This document shows, one piece after another, positions 43,901 to 52,763 of a stretch of 64,000 nucleotides of DNA (position 1 is the stretch's first letter; each line of letters begins with the position of its first letter). Where the stretch lies: the NCBI RefSeq assembly GCF_000308875.1, contig NZ_BAGL01000004.1, forward strand, positions 124,001-188,000, written 5' to 3'. This stretch comes from Nocardia transvalensis NBRC 15921 (GTDB taxonomy: Bacteria > Actinomycetota > Actinomycetes > Mycobacteriales > Mycobacteriaceae). Made by a program: the position numbers and the translations under genes. The notes beneath the pieces are model-generated. The model ran no database searches and was not told the origin of the DNA. It saw only the letters and a list, made by a program, of their open reading frames with translations.

Positions 43901-45493
43901 TTGAGACTGAAGACGATCACCGCGCTGGCCGCGGCGGCACTGGTGGCCACGAGCCTGGCACTGACGGGCTGCTCCTCCGGCGGCGACACCGACCTCGTCA
44001 CCGTCAACGGCGGCGAACCGCAGAACCCGCTGGTACCCACCAATACCAACGAGAATATGGGCGGCCGGGTGACCGATCGGCTGTTCGCCGGGCTGAAATA
44101 TTACGACGCGGAGGGCAAGGCCCACAACGAGATGGCGCAATCGATCGAGAGCGCCGATCGTCAGCACTACACGATGACGATCAAGCCCGACTGGAAGTTC
44201 GGCGACGGCACCCCGGTCACCGCGAAATCCTTCGTCGACGCCTGGAACTACGGCGCGCTGGCCACCAACGGCCAGGTGCAGAACTGGGCCTTCGCGCAGA
44301 TCGCCGGGTATGACGAGGTCTCGGCGAATCCGCCCACGGCACAGACGATGTCGGGCCTGAAGGTGCTCGACGACCACACCTTCACCGTGGATCTGAAGCA
44401 GCCGTCGATCGATTTCGAACTGCAGATGGGCTTCGCGCCGTTCTATCCGCTGCCCGAGGTCGCCTACAAGGATATGAAGGCATTCGGGGAGAAGCCGATC
44501 GGCAACGGCCCGTACAAGCTCGACACCTGGGAACACAACGTCAAGATCGATATGACGCCCAACCCCGACTATCACGGTGCGCGCCCGGCCAAGAACAAGG
44601 GCCTGCGGTTCGTGATGTACCAGTCCTACGAGACCGCGTACGCCGATCTGCAATCCGGCAATCTCGATGCGCTGGACGTCATTCCGGATACCGCGCTCGC
44701 CACCTACAAGCAGGACCTCGGCGACCGCGCGATCAGTAAGCCGATCGCCTACAGCCAGCACATCGGCGTCCAGCAGAACGTGCCGCATTTCGCCGGCCCC
44801 GAGGGCGTGCTGCGCCGCAAGGCGCTCTCGATGGCGATCAACCGGCCGCAGATCTCGGAGAACATCTTCCACGGCACCCGCGTCCCCGCACGCGATTTCA
44901 CCGCCTTCACCCTCGACGGCTTCCGCGACAATCTGCCCGGATCCGAAGTGCTGAAATACGATCCGGACGAGGCCAAGAAACTGTGGGCGCAGGCCGACGC
45001 GATCTCGCCGTGGTCGGGCACCTACCAGATCGCCTACAACTCCGACGGCGGTCACCAGGCGTGGATCGAAGCGGTCGCCAACAGCGTGAAGAACGTCCTG
45101 GGCATCGACGCGGTCGGCGTGCCGTATCCGACGTTCAAGAACATCCGCGACGAGATCAACGCCAAGACCGTGGGCAAGGCGTTCCGCTACGGCTGGCAGG
45201 GCGACTATCCGTCCATGTTCGAATTCCTGACCGCGCTGTACCTGACGGGTTCGGGAACCAACAACACCGACTACAGCAGCCCGGATTTCGACCGCCTGCT
45301 GTTCGCCGCGCAGTCCGCGCCCACCCCCGACCAGGCCTACGATCTGCTCGCCCAAGCCCAGCAGGTGCTGTTCAAGGATATGGCCGACATCCCGATCTTC
45401 GACTACAACGTCGCGGCCGGACGCTCGGACCGCGTGACGAAGGCCGAGGTCACCTGGAGCGGCCTGTTCGACTTCGAGAACATCGAGAAATAG
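43901..45493 (+). CDS. dppA: Peptide ABC transporter substrate-binding lipoprotein
   Basis: A 530-residue SBP_bac_5 protein. The lipoprotein signal peptide ends LALTGCSSGG, with the lipidated Cys near residue 24. The mature domain begins with GGEPQNPLVPTNTNENMGGR, as in OppA/DppA proteins. TTG 43901 has GGAG 6 bases upstream and places the signal peptide correctly. It captures oligopeptides outside the cell for the permease encoded behind it. The gene order equals M. tuberculosis Rv3666c-Rv3663c. Confidence 0.93.
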   Translation: MRLKTITALAAAALVATSLALTGCSSGGDTDLVTVNGGEPQNPLVPTNTNENMGGRVTDRLFAGLKYYDAEGKAHNEMAQSIESADRQHYTMTIKPDWKFGDGTPVTAKSFVDAWNYGALATNGQVQNWAFAQIAGYDEVSANPPTAQTMSGLKVLDDHTFTVDLKQPSIDFELQMGFAPFYPLPEVAYKDMKAFGEKPIGNGPYKLDTWEHNVKIDMTPNPDYHGARPAKNKGLRFVMYQSYETAYADLQSGNLDALDVIPDTALATYKQDLGDRAISKPIAYSQHIGVQQNVPHFAGPEGVLRRKALSMAINRPQISENIFHGTRVPARDFTAFTLDGFRDNLPGSEVLKYDPDEAKKLWAQADAISPWSGTYQIAYNSDGGHQAWIEAVANSVKNVLGIDAVGVPYPTFKNIRDEINAKTVGKAFRYGWQGDYPSMFEFLTALYLTGSGTNNTDYSSPDFDRLLFAAQSAPTPDQAYDLLAQAQQVLFKDMADIPIFDYNVAAGRSDRVTKAEVTWSGLFDFENIEK

Positions 45494-45513
45494 CGCCCAC
45501 GGGGGAGTGACAC

Positions 45514-46440
45514 ATGGCTTGGTACGTCGTGCGGCGGCTACTCCAGATGATTCCGGTTTTCCTCGGAGCGACGCTGCTCATCTACGCGATGGTTTTCCTG
45601 ATCCCCGGCGACCCGATCCGGGCGCTGGCGGGCGATCGGCCGATGACGCCCGCGGTCGAGGCCACCCTGCGGGCCCGGTATCACCTGGATCAGCCGTTCT
45701 TCATCCAGTATCTGGAATATCTGAAAGGCATTCTCACCTTCGATTTCGGCACCTCGTTCTCGGGCCGCCCGGTGCGTGACGAGCTGGCGCGGGCCTTCCC
45801 GATCACGCTGAAGCTGGCGCTCATGGCGGTCTTCATCGAGGGCGTCTTCGGCGTGCTGTTCGGCCTCATCGCCGGGCTGCGCAAGGGCAAACTCTTCGAT
45901 TCCACGATGCTGGTGCTCAGCCTGGTCGTCATCGCCGTGCCCATTTTCGTGATCGGCTTCCTCGCGCAGTTCCTGCTCGGCGTGAAATGGGGTATCGCGC
46001 CCGTCACCGTCACGGGCAAGGCGAGTTTCACCGATCTGCTGGTTCCGGCGTTCGTGCTGGGGTCGCTGTCGTTCGCCTATGTGCTGCGGCTGACCCGGAA
46101 TTCGGTGGCGGAGAACATGACCGCGGACTACGTGCGCACCGCCACCGCCAAGGGCCTGAGCCGGCGACGGGTGATCGGGGTGCACATCCTGCGGAATTCG
46201 CTGATTCCCGTGATCACCTTCCTCGGCACCGATCTCGGCGCGCTGATGGGCGGCGCGGTCGTCACCGAGGGCATCTTCAACATCCCTGGCGTGGGCGGGA
46301 CGCTGTTCCAGGCGATCACCCGCGGCGAGCCGCCCACGGTCGTGGCCTTCGTGACGGTGCTGATCGTGATCTTCCTGATCTCGAACCTGGTCGTCGACCT
46401 GCTGTACGCCGCACTCGACCCGAGGATCCGCTATGCCTGA
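45514..46440 (+). CDS. dppB: Peptide ABC transporter permease DppB
   Basis: A 308-residue permease with six membrane helices. The N-terminal segment MAWYVVRRLLQMIPVFLGAT and the inner-membrane EAA-type loop (YVRTATAKGLSRRRVIGVHI) are typical of DppB/OppB. GGGGGAG lies 6 bases before the ATG. It starts 20 bases after dppA and overlaps dppC by 8 bases. Confidence 0.95.
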   Translation: MAWYVVRRLLQMIPVFLGATLLIYAMVFLIPGDPIRALAGDRPMTPAVEATLRARYHLDQPFFIQYLEYLKGILTFDFGTSFSGRPVRDELARAFPITLKLALMAVFIEGVFGVLFGLIAGLRKGKLFDSTMLVLSLVVIAVPIFVIGFLAQFLLGVKWGIAPVTVTGKASFTDLLVPAFVLGSLSFAYVLRLTRNSVAENMTADYVRTATAKGLSRRRVIGVHILRNSLIPVITFLGTDLGALMGGAVVTEGIFNIPGVGGTLFQAITRGEPPTVVAFVTVLIVIFLISNLVVDLLYAALDPRIRYA

Positions 46441-47392
46441 GGAGACGACCGAGACCCGCGAGATCCGGCCCGGGCAGGAGCATTTCGTGGCGCCGGCGGA
46501 CGAGGTCGAGGTGCTGGCCACCGACCGGCTGGACGAGACCACCACCCCGACCAGCGTCTGGCGCGACGCCTGGCGGCAGCTGCGGCGCAATCCGATCTTC
46601 GTCATCGCCGCGCTGCTGATCGTGTTCGTGCTGCTGGTGGTGATCTGGCCGGGGCTGTTCACCGATCAGGACCCGCGGTACTGCAGCGGCGATTTCAGCA
46701 TGCATCCGCCCGGGGGCGGCCATCCGTTCGGCTTCGACAAACAGGGCTGCGACATCTTCGCCCGCACCGTCTACGGCGCGCGGGCGTCGGTGGTCACGGG
46801 CATCGGCGCGACGGCGATGTTCGTCCTCGTCGGCGGCGTATTGGGCGCTCTCGCGGGCTATTACGGCGGCCTGTTCGATTCGATCGTGTCGCGCATCGCG
46901 GAGATCTTCTTCGCGCTGCCGCTCATGCTGGCCGCGATCGTGATCATGCAGCTGCTGGAGTCGCGCACCGTATTCACCGTGATGCTGATCCTGGCCTCGT
47001 TCACCTGGCCGCAGGCCGCGCGCATCGCCCGGGGCGCGGTGATCCAATCCAAGAACAGCGAATATGTCACGGCGGCAAAGGCATTGGGGGTGTCGCGGTT
47101 CCGCATCCTGCTGCGGCACGTGCTGCCGAACGCGGCGGGTCCGCTGATCGTCATCACCACGATCTGGCTCGGTGTCTTCATCGTGACCGAGGCGACCCTG
47201 TCGTACCTCGGCGTCGGCCTGTCCCGCACCATCGTGTCCTGGGGTTCGGATATCGCCGCCGACCAGAAGGAGATTCGCACCTCGGCGATCCTGTTCTATC
47301 CCGCGACGGCGTTGGCGCTCACCGTGCTCAGCTTCATCATGCTGGGCGACGCGGTGCGCGACGCGCTGGATCCCAAGGCCCGCAAGAGGTGA
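46433..47392 (+). CDS. dppC: Peptide ABC transporter permease DppC
   Basis: A 319-residue permease. A soluble N-terminal extension of about 55 residues precedes the first helix (FVIAALLIVFVLLVVIWPGL). The EAA-type loop is YVTAAKALGVSRFRILLRHV. A conserved GCDIFARTVYGARASV segment lies in the outer region. It pairs with DppB to form the channel. Confidence 0.95.
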   Translation: MPEETTETREIRPGQEHFVAPADEVEVLATDRLDETTTPTSVWRDAWRQLRRNPIFVIAALLIVFVLLVVIWPGLFTDQDPRYCSGDFSMHPPGGGHPFGFDKQGCDIFARTVYGARASVVTGIGATAMFVLVGGVLGALAGYYGGLFDSIVSRIAEIFFALPLMLAAIVIMQLLESRTVFTVMLILASFTWPQAARIARGAVIQSKNSEYVTAAKALGVSRFRILLRHVLPNAAGPLIVITTIWLGVFIVTEATLSYLGVGLSRTIVSWGSDIAADQKEIRTSAILFYPATALALTVLSFIMLGDAVRDALDPKARKR

Positions 47393-49083
47393 TGGCGATG
47401 GACCCCCTGCTCGAAGTCCGCGATCTCAACGTCAGCTTCACCGCCGACGGTAAGACGCTGCCCGCGGTCACCGGCGTGAATCTGTCGGTGTATCCGGGAC
47501 AAACCGTGGCGATCGTCGGCGAGTCCGGCTCCGGGAAGTCGACGACCGCGCACGCCATCATCGGCCTGCTGCCCGGCACCGGCAAGGTCACCTCCGGGTC
47601 GGTCGTCTTCGACGGCAAGGACCTGACGGCGGCCTCGGACCGGGACATCGTGGCCGTGCGCGGCCGCGGCATCGGGTTCGTCCCGCAGGATCCGATGTCG
47701 AATCTGAATCCGGTGTGGAAGGTCGGCTTCCAGATCCAGGAAACGCTGGAGGCCAACGGGATCGCCAAGGGCAAGGCGGCGCGGGAGCGGTCGATCGAAC
47801 TGCTGGCCGAGGCCGGGATGTCGGATGCCGAGCGGCGGGTCAACCAGTACCCGCACGAATTCTCCGGCGGTATGCGGCAGCGCGCCCTCATCGCCATCGG
47901 GCTGTCCTGCCGGCCGAAACTGCTGATCGCCGACGAGCCGACCTCCGCGCTCGATGTCACTGTGCAACGGCAGATCCTCGACCACATGGACCAGCTCACC
48001 GGCGAACTCGGCACCGCGGTGCTGTTGATCACGCACGATCTGGGCCTGGCCGCCGGGCGCGCCGAGCACCTGGTGGTGATGTATCGCGGCCGGGTCGTGG
48101 AATCCGGTCCGGCGCTGGGGATCCTGCGCGATCCGCAGCACGCCTACACCAAGAAGCTGGTCAACTCCGCGCCCTCGCTGGCCTCGCAGCGGCTGTCCTC
48201 GGTGCGCAAGCGGGCCGAGGTGCGGGAGCAGTCCGTGCAGGCGGCCGGGCAGCTGATCGAGTCGGACGCCGAATTCGCCGCCGCCGACGATGTCGTGGTG
48301 GTGGAGAATCTCACCAAGGTGTTCAAGATTCGTGGCAGCACGCCCTGGAAGTCGTCGGATCTGACCGCCGTCGACGACGTGTCGTTCCGGCTGCGCCGGG
48401 GCACCACGACCGCCATCGTCGGCGAGTCCGGCTCCGGGAAATCGACTGTCGCGCAGATGGTTCTGGGCCTGCTCGCGCCGACCTCGGGGCGCGTCACCTT
48501 CGACGGGCGCGAGGTGGCGACGCTGAACAGCAAGGCCGCCTTGGCATTCCGGCGTCGCGTGCAGCCGGTGTTCCAGGACCCCTACGGCTCGCTGGACCCC
48601 ATGTACTCGATCTACAGCACCATCGAGGAGCCGCTGCGGACGCATCGCATCGGCACCTCGAAGGAGCGCGAGGCGACGGTGCGGGACCTGCTGGACAAGG
48701 TGTCGCTGCCCGCCTCCGTGATGCGCCGCTACCCCAACGAGCTGTCCGGCGGCCAGCGGCAGCGGGTGGCGATCGCCCGCGCGCTGGCGCTCTCGCCGGA
48801 GGTGGTGGTGTGCGACGAGGCGGTCTCCGCGCTCGACGTGCTGGTCCAGGCTCAGATCCTGAACCTGCTCAACGAGCTGCAGGCCGACCTCGGCCTGTCC
48901 TACCTGTTCATCACCCACGACCTCGCCGTCGTCCGCCAGATCGCCGACGACGTGGTCGTCATGCAACAGGGCCGCATCGTGGAAGCCGCCGAAACCACGG
49001 AGGTCTTCGACAACCCCACCTCCGACTACACCCGCCGCCTCCTCGACGCCATCCCGGGAAGGGACCTGCTCCGCACCGCCTAG
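47389..49083 (+). CDS. dppD: Peptide ABC transporter ATPase with two fused nucleotide-binding domains
   Basis: A 564-residue protein with two complete ABC domains. Domain 1 has Walker A GESGSGKSTTA near residue 45 and signature FSGGMRQR. Domain 2 has Walker A GESGSGKSTVA near residue 345 and signature LSGGQRQR. A single chain thus replaces DppD and DppF, as in M. tuberculosis Rv3663c. GTG 47389 overlaps the dppC stop; ATG 47392 or 47398 are alternatives. It ends the operon. Confidence 0.95.
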   Translation: MMAMDPLLEVRDLNVSFTADGKTLPAVTGVNLSVYPGQTVAIVGESGSGKSTTAHAIIGLLPGTGKVTSGSVVFDGKDLTAASDRDIVAVRGRGIGFVPQDPMSNLNPVWKVGFQIQETLEANGIAKGKAARERSIELLAEAGMSDAERRVNQYPHEFSGGMRQRALIAIGLSCRPKLLIADEPTSALDVTVQRQILDHMDQLTGELGTAVLLITHDLGLAAGRAEHLVVMYRGRVVESGPALGILRDPQHAYTKKLVNSAPSLASQRLSSVRKRAEVREQSVQAAGQLIESDAEFAAADDVVVVENLTKVFKIRGSTPWKSSDLTAVDDVSFRLRRGTTTAIVGESGSGKSTVAQMVLGLLAPTSGRVTFDGREVATLNSKAALAFRRRVQPVFQDPYGSLDPMYSIYSTIEEPLRTHRIGTSKEREATVRDLLDKVSLPASVMRRYPNELSGGQRQRVAIARALALSPEVVVCDEAVSALDVLVQAQILNLLNELQADLGLSYLFITHDLAVVRQIADDVVVMQQGRIVEAAETTEVFDNPTSDYTRRLLDAIPGRDLLRTA

Positions 49084-49111
49084 CCACCACCTACCGGCAA
49101 CCCCTCCACGA

Positions 49112-49166
49112 CATCCCCCTTGTTTCCGGGCATCCCCCTTGTTTCCGGCACGCTCTTGGCCGGAAA
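49112..49166. repeat. Hairpin repeat with two 19-bp tandem units after dppD
   Basis: Two units beginning CATCCCCCTTGTTTCCGG (49112 and 49131) lead into stem TTTCCGGC, variant loop ACGCTCTTG and stem GCCGGAAA (49142-49166). It lies between the dppD stop and the next start at 49203. Confidence 0.78.
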
Positions 49167-49202
49167 CCACCCCCGCACCGCCCTCGAGTAGCGTGGTCAC
49201 CC

Positions 49203-49946
49203 GTGACCGACGTGCTCCAGCCCCTCGCCGACCTGCCCGGCGTCCGCGATGCCGCCGACCGGGCCCGCGACGCGCTCGCCGAGGTGCACCGGCACAAGGC
49301 GAACCGGCGCGGCTGGCCCACGACGGCGGCCGAGGCCGCGGTGCGCGCGGCGCGGTCCTCGGCGGCGATCGACGGCGGCAGCACCGAGCTGCCCGCGGAC
49401 GGTCAGGTCGCCGATCCGATCCTGGCCGGATCGCTGCGGGTGGGCCAGGCCCTGGACGGCGACGCGCTGCGGAATCTGGTCGCGGTGTGGCAGCGCGCGC
49501 CGCTGCAGGCGCTGGCCCGGCTGCACCTGCTGGCGGCCGCCGACCTGGTGACCGATCCGGAGCAACTCGGCCGTCCGCGATCGGACTCCGGCATCGCCGA
49601 CCGGCTCGACCTGCTCGCGCAGACCGTCCTCACCTCGAATGCCCCGGCCCCCGTCGTCGCGGCCGTGGCCCACGGCGAACTGCTGGCGCTGCGGCCCTTC
49701 GGCACGGCGGACGGCATCGTCGCCCGGGCGGCGTCCCGGCTGGTCTGCGTGGCCAGTGGGCTGGACCCGCACAGTCTCGGCGTACCGGAGGTGTTCTGGC
49801 TGCGGCGGCGGCAGGCGTACCTGGACGCGGCCGACGGCTTCGGCGGCGGTACGGCCGACGGGGTGGGCGGATGGGTGATCCTGTGCTGCGGGGCGCTGGA
49901 AGACGGTGCGCGCGAAGCCCGTTCGATCGCCGACTCCATGGCCTGA
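49203..49946 (+). CDS. Degenerate Fic-like protein (Rv3662c-like)
   Basis: A 247-residue protein. AHGELLALRPFGTADGIVAR near residues 155-175 has the layout of a Fic core (H-P-F-x-x-G-N-G-R), but Arg replaces the catalytic His and the loop is altered. RSSAAIDGGSTEL near residues 50-62 resembles the Fic inhibitory helix region with Asp for Glu. It would be a non-catalytic relative or have another activity. Start GTG 49203. M. tuberculosis Rv3662c sits at the same place next to the dpp operon. The assignment to the Fic fold is inference. Confidence 0.7.
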   Translation: MTDVLQPLADLPGVRDAADRARDALAEVHRHKANRRGWPTTAAEAAVRAARSSAAIDGGSTELPADGQVADPILAGSLRVGQALDGDALRNLVAVWQRAPLQALARLHLLAAADLVTDPEQLGRPRSDSGIADRLDLLAQTVLTSNAPAPVVAAVAHGELLALRPFGTADGIVARAASRLVCVASGLDPHSLGVPEVFWLRRRQAYLDAADGFGGGTADGVGGWVILCCGALEDGAREARSIADSMA

Positions 49947-50394
49947 GAGACCCCCTACACGTCGAAGCGGGCGGTGTAGTCGTTGCCGACCTCACCGCCC
50001 GCTTGCACGGACGACCCGGTTACCATGCGTGCTTCTCGGGGTTGTGTTCTGCGGCCTCGGCGATTGCCGTACCCCGGCGGTTCATCCCCGCAACCTGTGC
50101 GAGGCCCTCGCCGCCGAAAGCCCGGATTTCGCAAGCCCACAACGCTACTGCCCTTGCGCGGCGTGCTCCGCGTGGGTGCCTGGTGCCCGTGCAAGGAAGG
50201 GTGGGATGGGAGATCGAATCTTCTCTTCCGATCCGGTCTTGGCCTTCCGTCCTTCCGTGGCTCCATTGTTACTCTGTGTGCCCGGTCACAGCAAGGGTTG
50301 GGGAAACATTCGAATAATCGGCGTGTCGGCCGGTGTTTCGTGTTTCCTTTGATAGTTGGTGTCAATAACGGGCCGGTGGATCCGGAGTCGGAAC
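49947..50394. other. 448-bp convergent intergenic region
   Basis: It lies between the ends of the Fic-like and HAD genes. A 23-codon minus-strand frame (49955-50026; MVTGSSVQAGGEV, then NDYTARFDV) looks protein-like but has only a weak ribosome site. The rest has no convincing gene; the frames crossing it on both strands have poor composition. Confidence 0.45.
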
Positions 50395-51237
50395 TCAGCG
50401 GCGCCGGCGGAGCAGCCGGTAGCTGATCGCGCCCGCCAGCACCGCGCTGACGCCGACGGCCGCGGTCGCGGCGACGGTGGTCGACGAGGGCGCCGGCAGG
50501 CGAGCCCACAGCGACACCGGATTCGAGAAGGTCAGCACCGGCCATCCGCGAGATACCGCTTCCCGCCGCAGATTTCGGTCCGGATTGACCGCGGTCGGAT
50601 GGCCGACGGCGTCGAGCATCGGTAGATCGGTGATCGAATCGGAGTACGCGTAGCACCGCGACAGGTCGTAGCCCTCGGTGCCGGCCAGCCGCCGGATCGC
50701 CTCGACCTTGCCCTCGCCGTAGCAGTAGAAGTCCACCGCGCCCGTGTATTTGCCGTCCTCGACGACCATCCGGGTGGCGGCGGTGAAGGTGGCGCCCAGC
50801 GCGTCGGCGATCGGCCCCACGATCTCCTCGCCGGAGGCCGACACGATCACCACATCGTGGCCGCGGATCTTGTGGTCGGCGATCAGGTCGGCGGCCTCGG
50901 CGTAGATGAGCGGGTCCACCAGCTCGTGCAGGGTCTCCGCGACGATGGCCTTGACCTGGCCGACATCCCAGCCGGCGCACATCTTCGTCAGATGTTCGCG
51001 CATGCGCTCCATCTGGTCGTGGTCGGCGCCGGACAGCAGGAACAGGAAGTGCGCGTAGCTGCTCTCCAGGACGGTCCGCCGATTGAGCAGGCCCTGATCG
51101 AAGAACGGCTTGCTGAACACGAACGCGCTGGACTTCGCGATCACCGTCTTGTCGAGGTCGAAGAAGGCGGCGACGCGGGTGCCGTGCCCCGTGCTCGTCC
51201 GTTCCTCCGCAGCTGTCAGGTCGCTCTCGGCCGTCAC
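50395..51237 (-). CDS. HAD-superfamily phosphatase, SerB-like, with C-terminal membrane helix (Rv3661-like)
   Basis: A 280-residue HAD-IB protein. Motif I is AAFFDLDKTVIAKS near residues 22-35, motif II VIVSASGEEI, and motif III/IV YAYSDSITDLPML. The C-terminus has a membrane helix (VAATAAVGVSAVLAGAISY) followed by RRRR, so it is a tail-anchored phosphatase facing the cytoplasm. A -10-like TATCCT ends 6 bases before GTG 51237, suggesting a leaderless mRNA. M. tuberculosis Rv3661 holds the same place beside ssd. Confidence 0.9.
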   Translation of the reverse strand: MTAESDLTAAEERTSTGHGTRVAAFFDLDKTVIAKSSAFVFSKPFFDQGLLNRRTVLESSYAHFLFLLSGADHDQMERMREHLTKMCAGWDVGQVKAIVAETLHELVDPLIYAEAADLIADHKIRGHDVVIVSASGEEIVGPIADALGATFTAATRMVVEDGKYTGAVDFYCYGEGKVEAIRRLAGTEGYDLSRCYAYSDSITDLPMLDAVGHPTAVNPDRNLRREAVSRGWPVLTFSNPVSLWARLPAPSSTTVAATAAVGVSAVLAGAISYRLLRRRR

Positions 51238-51369
51238 GCGGTCCAGGATAGGGAGAATTTCGGCCACCGTCGTGGCCGGGTGCCGGTGGCGGCGGGCGGG
51301 CGCTCGCCGCGGGCCGGTTTGCCGCCGTGACGCCGGGTATCGGGGGTGAAACTTCCTCGGCCGGTGGAC

Positions 51370-51500
51370 TTGCGTTTCCGCCGGGGCCTGGGTGTAGTAT
51401 TGCTGGCACCTGGACATAGTCCAGGCGCGTTCAGCCCGACCCCCCGGGGCTGAACCCGACGGCCCCAGCCTCCTCCCCCCCCGGCTGGGGCCGTCCTCTA
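51370..51500 (+). ncRNA. Candidate small RNA at the Ms1/MTS2823 position
   Basis: On the plus strand, -35-like TTGCGT (51370-51375) and -10 TAGTAT (51395-51400) are followed by three perfect hairpins: CCTGGAC/GTCCAGG at 51409, GTTCAGCCC/GGGCTGAAC at 51429 and ACGGCCCCAGCC/GGCTGGGGCCGT from about 51459, then CCTCTATTTTC. No frame is convincing. Mycobacteria encode the abundant core-RNA-polymerase-binding RNA Ms1 (MTS2823) between Rv3660c and Rv3661, the two genes flanking this gap. The strand is uncertain because palindromes read both ways. Confidence 0.5.
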
Positions 51501-51557
51501 TTTTCAGGACCTTTGTGTGTGGTACTCGGGGTACACCGCTCGCTCACAGCCCCGGAG

Positions 51558-51566
51558 TTATCCACA
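51558..51566 (+). promoter_or_regulatory. Single consensus DnaA box
   Basis: TTATCCACA, an exact match to the classic DnaA box, 52 bases upstream of the ssd start. Only one box is seen nearby, so it is not an origin. Confidence 0.3.
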
Positions 51567-51617
51567 ATCGCCGGTCGAGGGCTGGTCCCGCCGCTCCCCG
51601 CGGATCAGGCTTTCCCC

Positions 51618-52763
51618 ATGAATTCCCTTGCTGCGAACCAGGATTCCGGTGGCGATCCGACGCTGGTTCTCGTCGCCGATCAGCGACTGCGCGCGGAGGT
51701 CGGCCGGGTGGCGGCCGCCGCCGACCGGCGGGTGGCCGAGGCTCGGATGCCGGTCGGGCGGCATGCCTGGTCCGGGGCGGTCATGGTGATTCTCGACACG
51801 GCGGCGGCCCGCGACTGTACCGCCGCCGGCTACCCCCGCCGCGCCGCCGTCCTGCTGGTGACCGAGGGCGAACCGGGTTTGCTCGACTGGCAGGCCGCGG
51901 CCGCCGTCGGCGCCGAACGGGTCCTCGCGCTCCCCGATTCCGCCGACGTCCTGATCGAATCCTTCGCCGATCACACCGGCCGCGGTCCGGGCGACGGCGC
52001 GGTGGTCGCGGTCGTCGGCGGAGTCGGGGGCGCGGGAGCCTCCACGCTGGCCGCGGCCGTCGCCCTGACCGGCGCCGCGTCCCGGTTCCGGCCCGACACG
52101 ATCCTGATCGACGGCGACCCGCTGGGCGGCGGTATCGACCTGCTGCTCGGCCTCGAATCCGAGCCGGGCCTGCGCTGGCCCGACCTGGTCGTGGAGGAGG
52201 GCCGGGTGGCCGCCGCGGCCCTGCACGACGCGCTGCCCTCGCCCTCGCCCGGTCTCGCGGTCCTCGCCTGCGTGCGCGCGGTACCCGGCGCCGATCCACC
52301 CGCCATCGGCTCGAGCGCGGCCCGCGCCGTGGTCGAGGCCGGGCGCTCCGCCGGTGATCTGGTGGTCTGCGATATCTCCGCCGAGCGCGGCCCGCACGCC
52401 GATCACATGCTGGATGCCGCCGATCTGGTGGTGCTCGTCGTCCCCGCCCGCCTTCGCGCGGTGGCCGCGGCCCGTGCCGTCTCCGCTCGAGTCCATCGGC
52501 GAAATCCCCATCAGGCCTTGATAGTTCGAGGTCCCGCGCCCGGCGGCCTGCGCGCCGCGGAGATCGCCGAGGCCCTCGCGCTGCCCGTCCTCGCGGCCAT
52601 CCGTCCCCAACCCGCCCTCGCCGCCCGCCTGGAACGCACCGGTCTCGGCTCGCCTCGCGGCCCGCTGCGCACCGCCGCCTCCGCGGTCCTCGCGGCCCTC
52701 ATGGAAGACCTCGATGACCATGCACAACCCTTGGCGCAGTTGCGCACTGGCGGTGTGCGATGA
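51618..52763 (+). CDS. ssd: Septum-site-determining protein Ssd / CpaE-like ATPase (Rv3660c-like)
   Basis: A 381-residue MinD/CpaE-type protein. The deviant Walker A is GGVGGAGASTLAAAVAL near residues 138-154, followed by ILIDGDPLGGGID. An N-terminal receiver-like domain precedes it. In Caulobacter CpaE localises Tad pilus assembly; in M. tuberculosis Rv3660c affects septum formation. Start ATG 51618. It overlaps the TadA gene by 4 bases and heads the tad operon. Confidence 0.9.
   Translation: MNSLAANQDSGGDPTLVLVADQRLRAEVGRVAAAADRRVAEARMPVGRHAWSGAVMVILDTAAARDCTAAGYPRRAAVLLVTEGEPGLLDWQAAAAVGAERVLALPDSADVLIESFADHTGRGPGDGAVVAVVGGVGGAGASTLAAAVALTGAASRFRPDTILIDGDPLGGGIDLLLGLESEPGLRWPDLVVEEGRVAAAALHDALPSPSPGLAVLACVRAVPGADPPAIGSSAARAVVEAGRSAGDLVVCDISAERGPHADHMLDAADLVVLVVPARLRAVAAARAVSARVHRRNPHQALIVRGPAPGGLRAAEIAEALALPVLAAIRPQPALAARLERTGLGSPRGPLRTAASAVLAALMEDLDDHAQPLAQLRTGGVR

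Noticed and set aside
49983..50426. A 147-codon plus-strand frame in the convergent gap
   Set aside because: Composition is Pro/Arg/Gly-rich, there is no ribosome site and it runs into the HAD gene in antisense.
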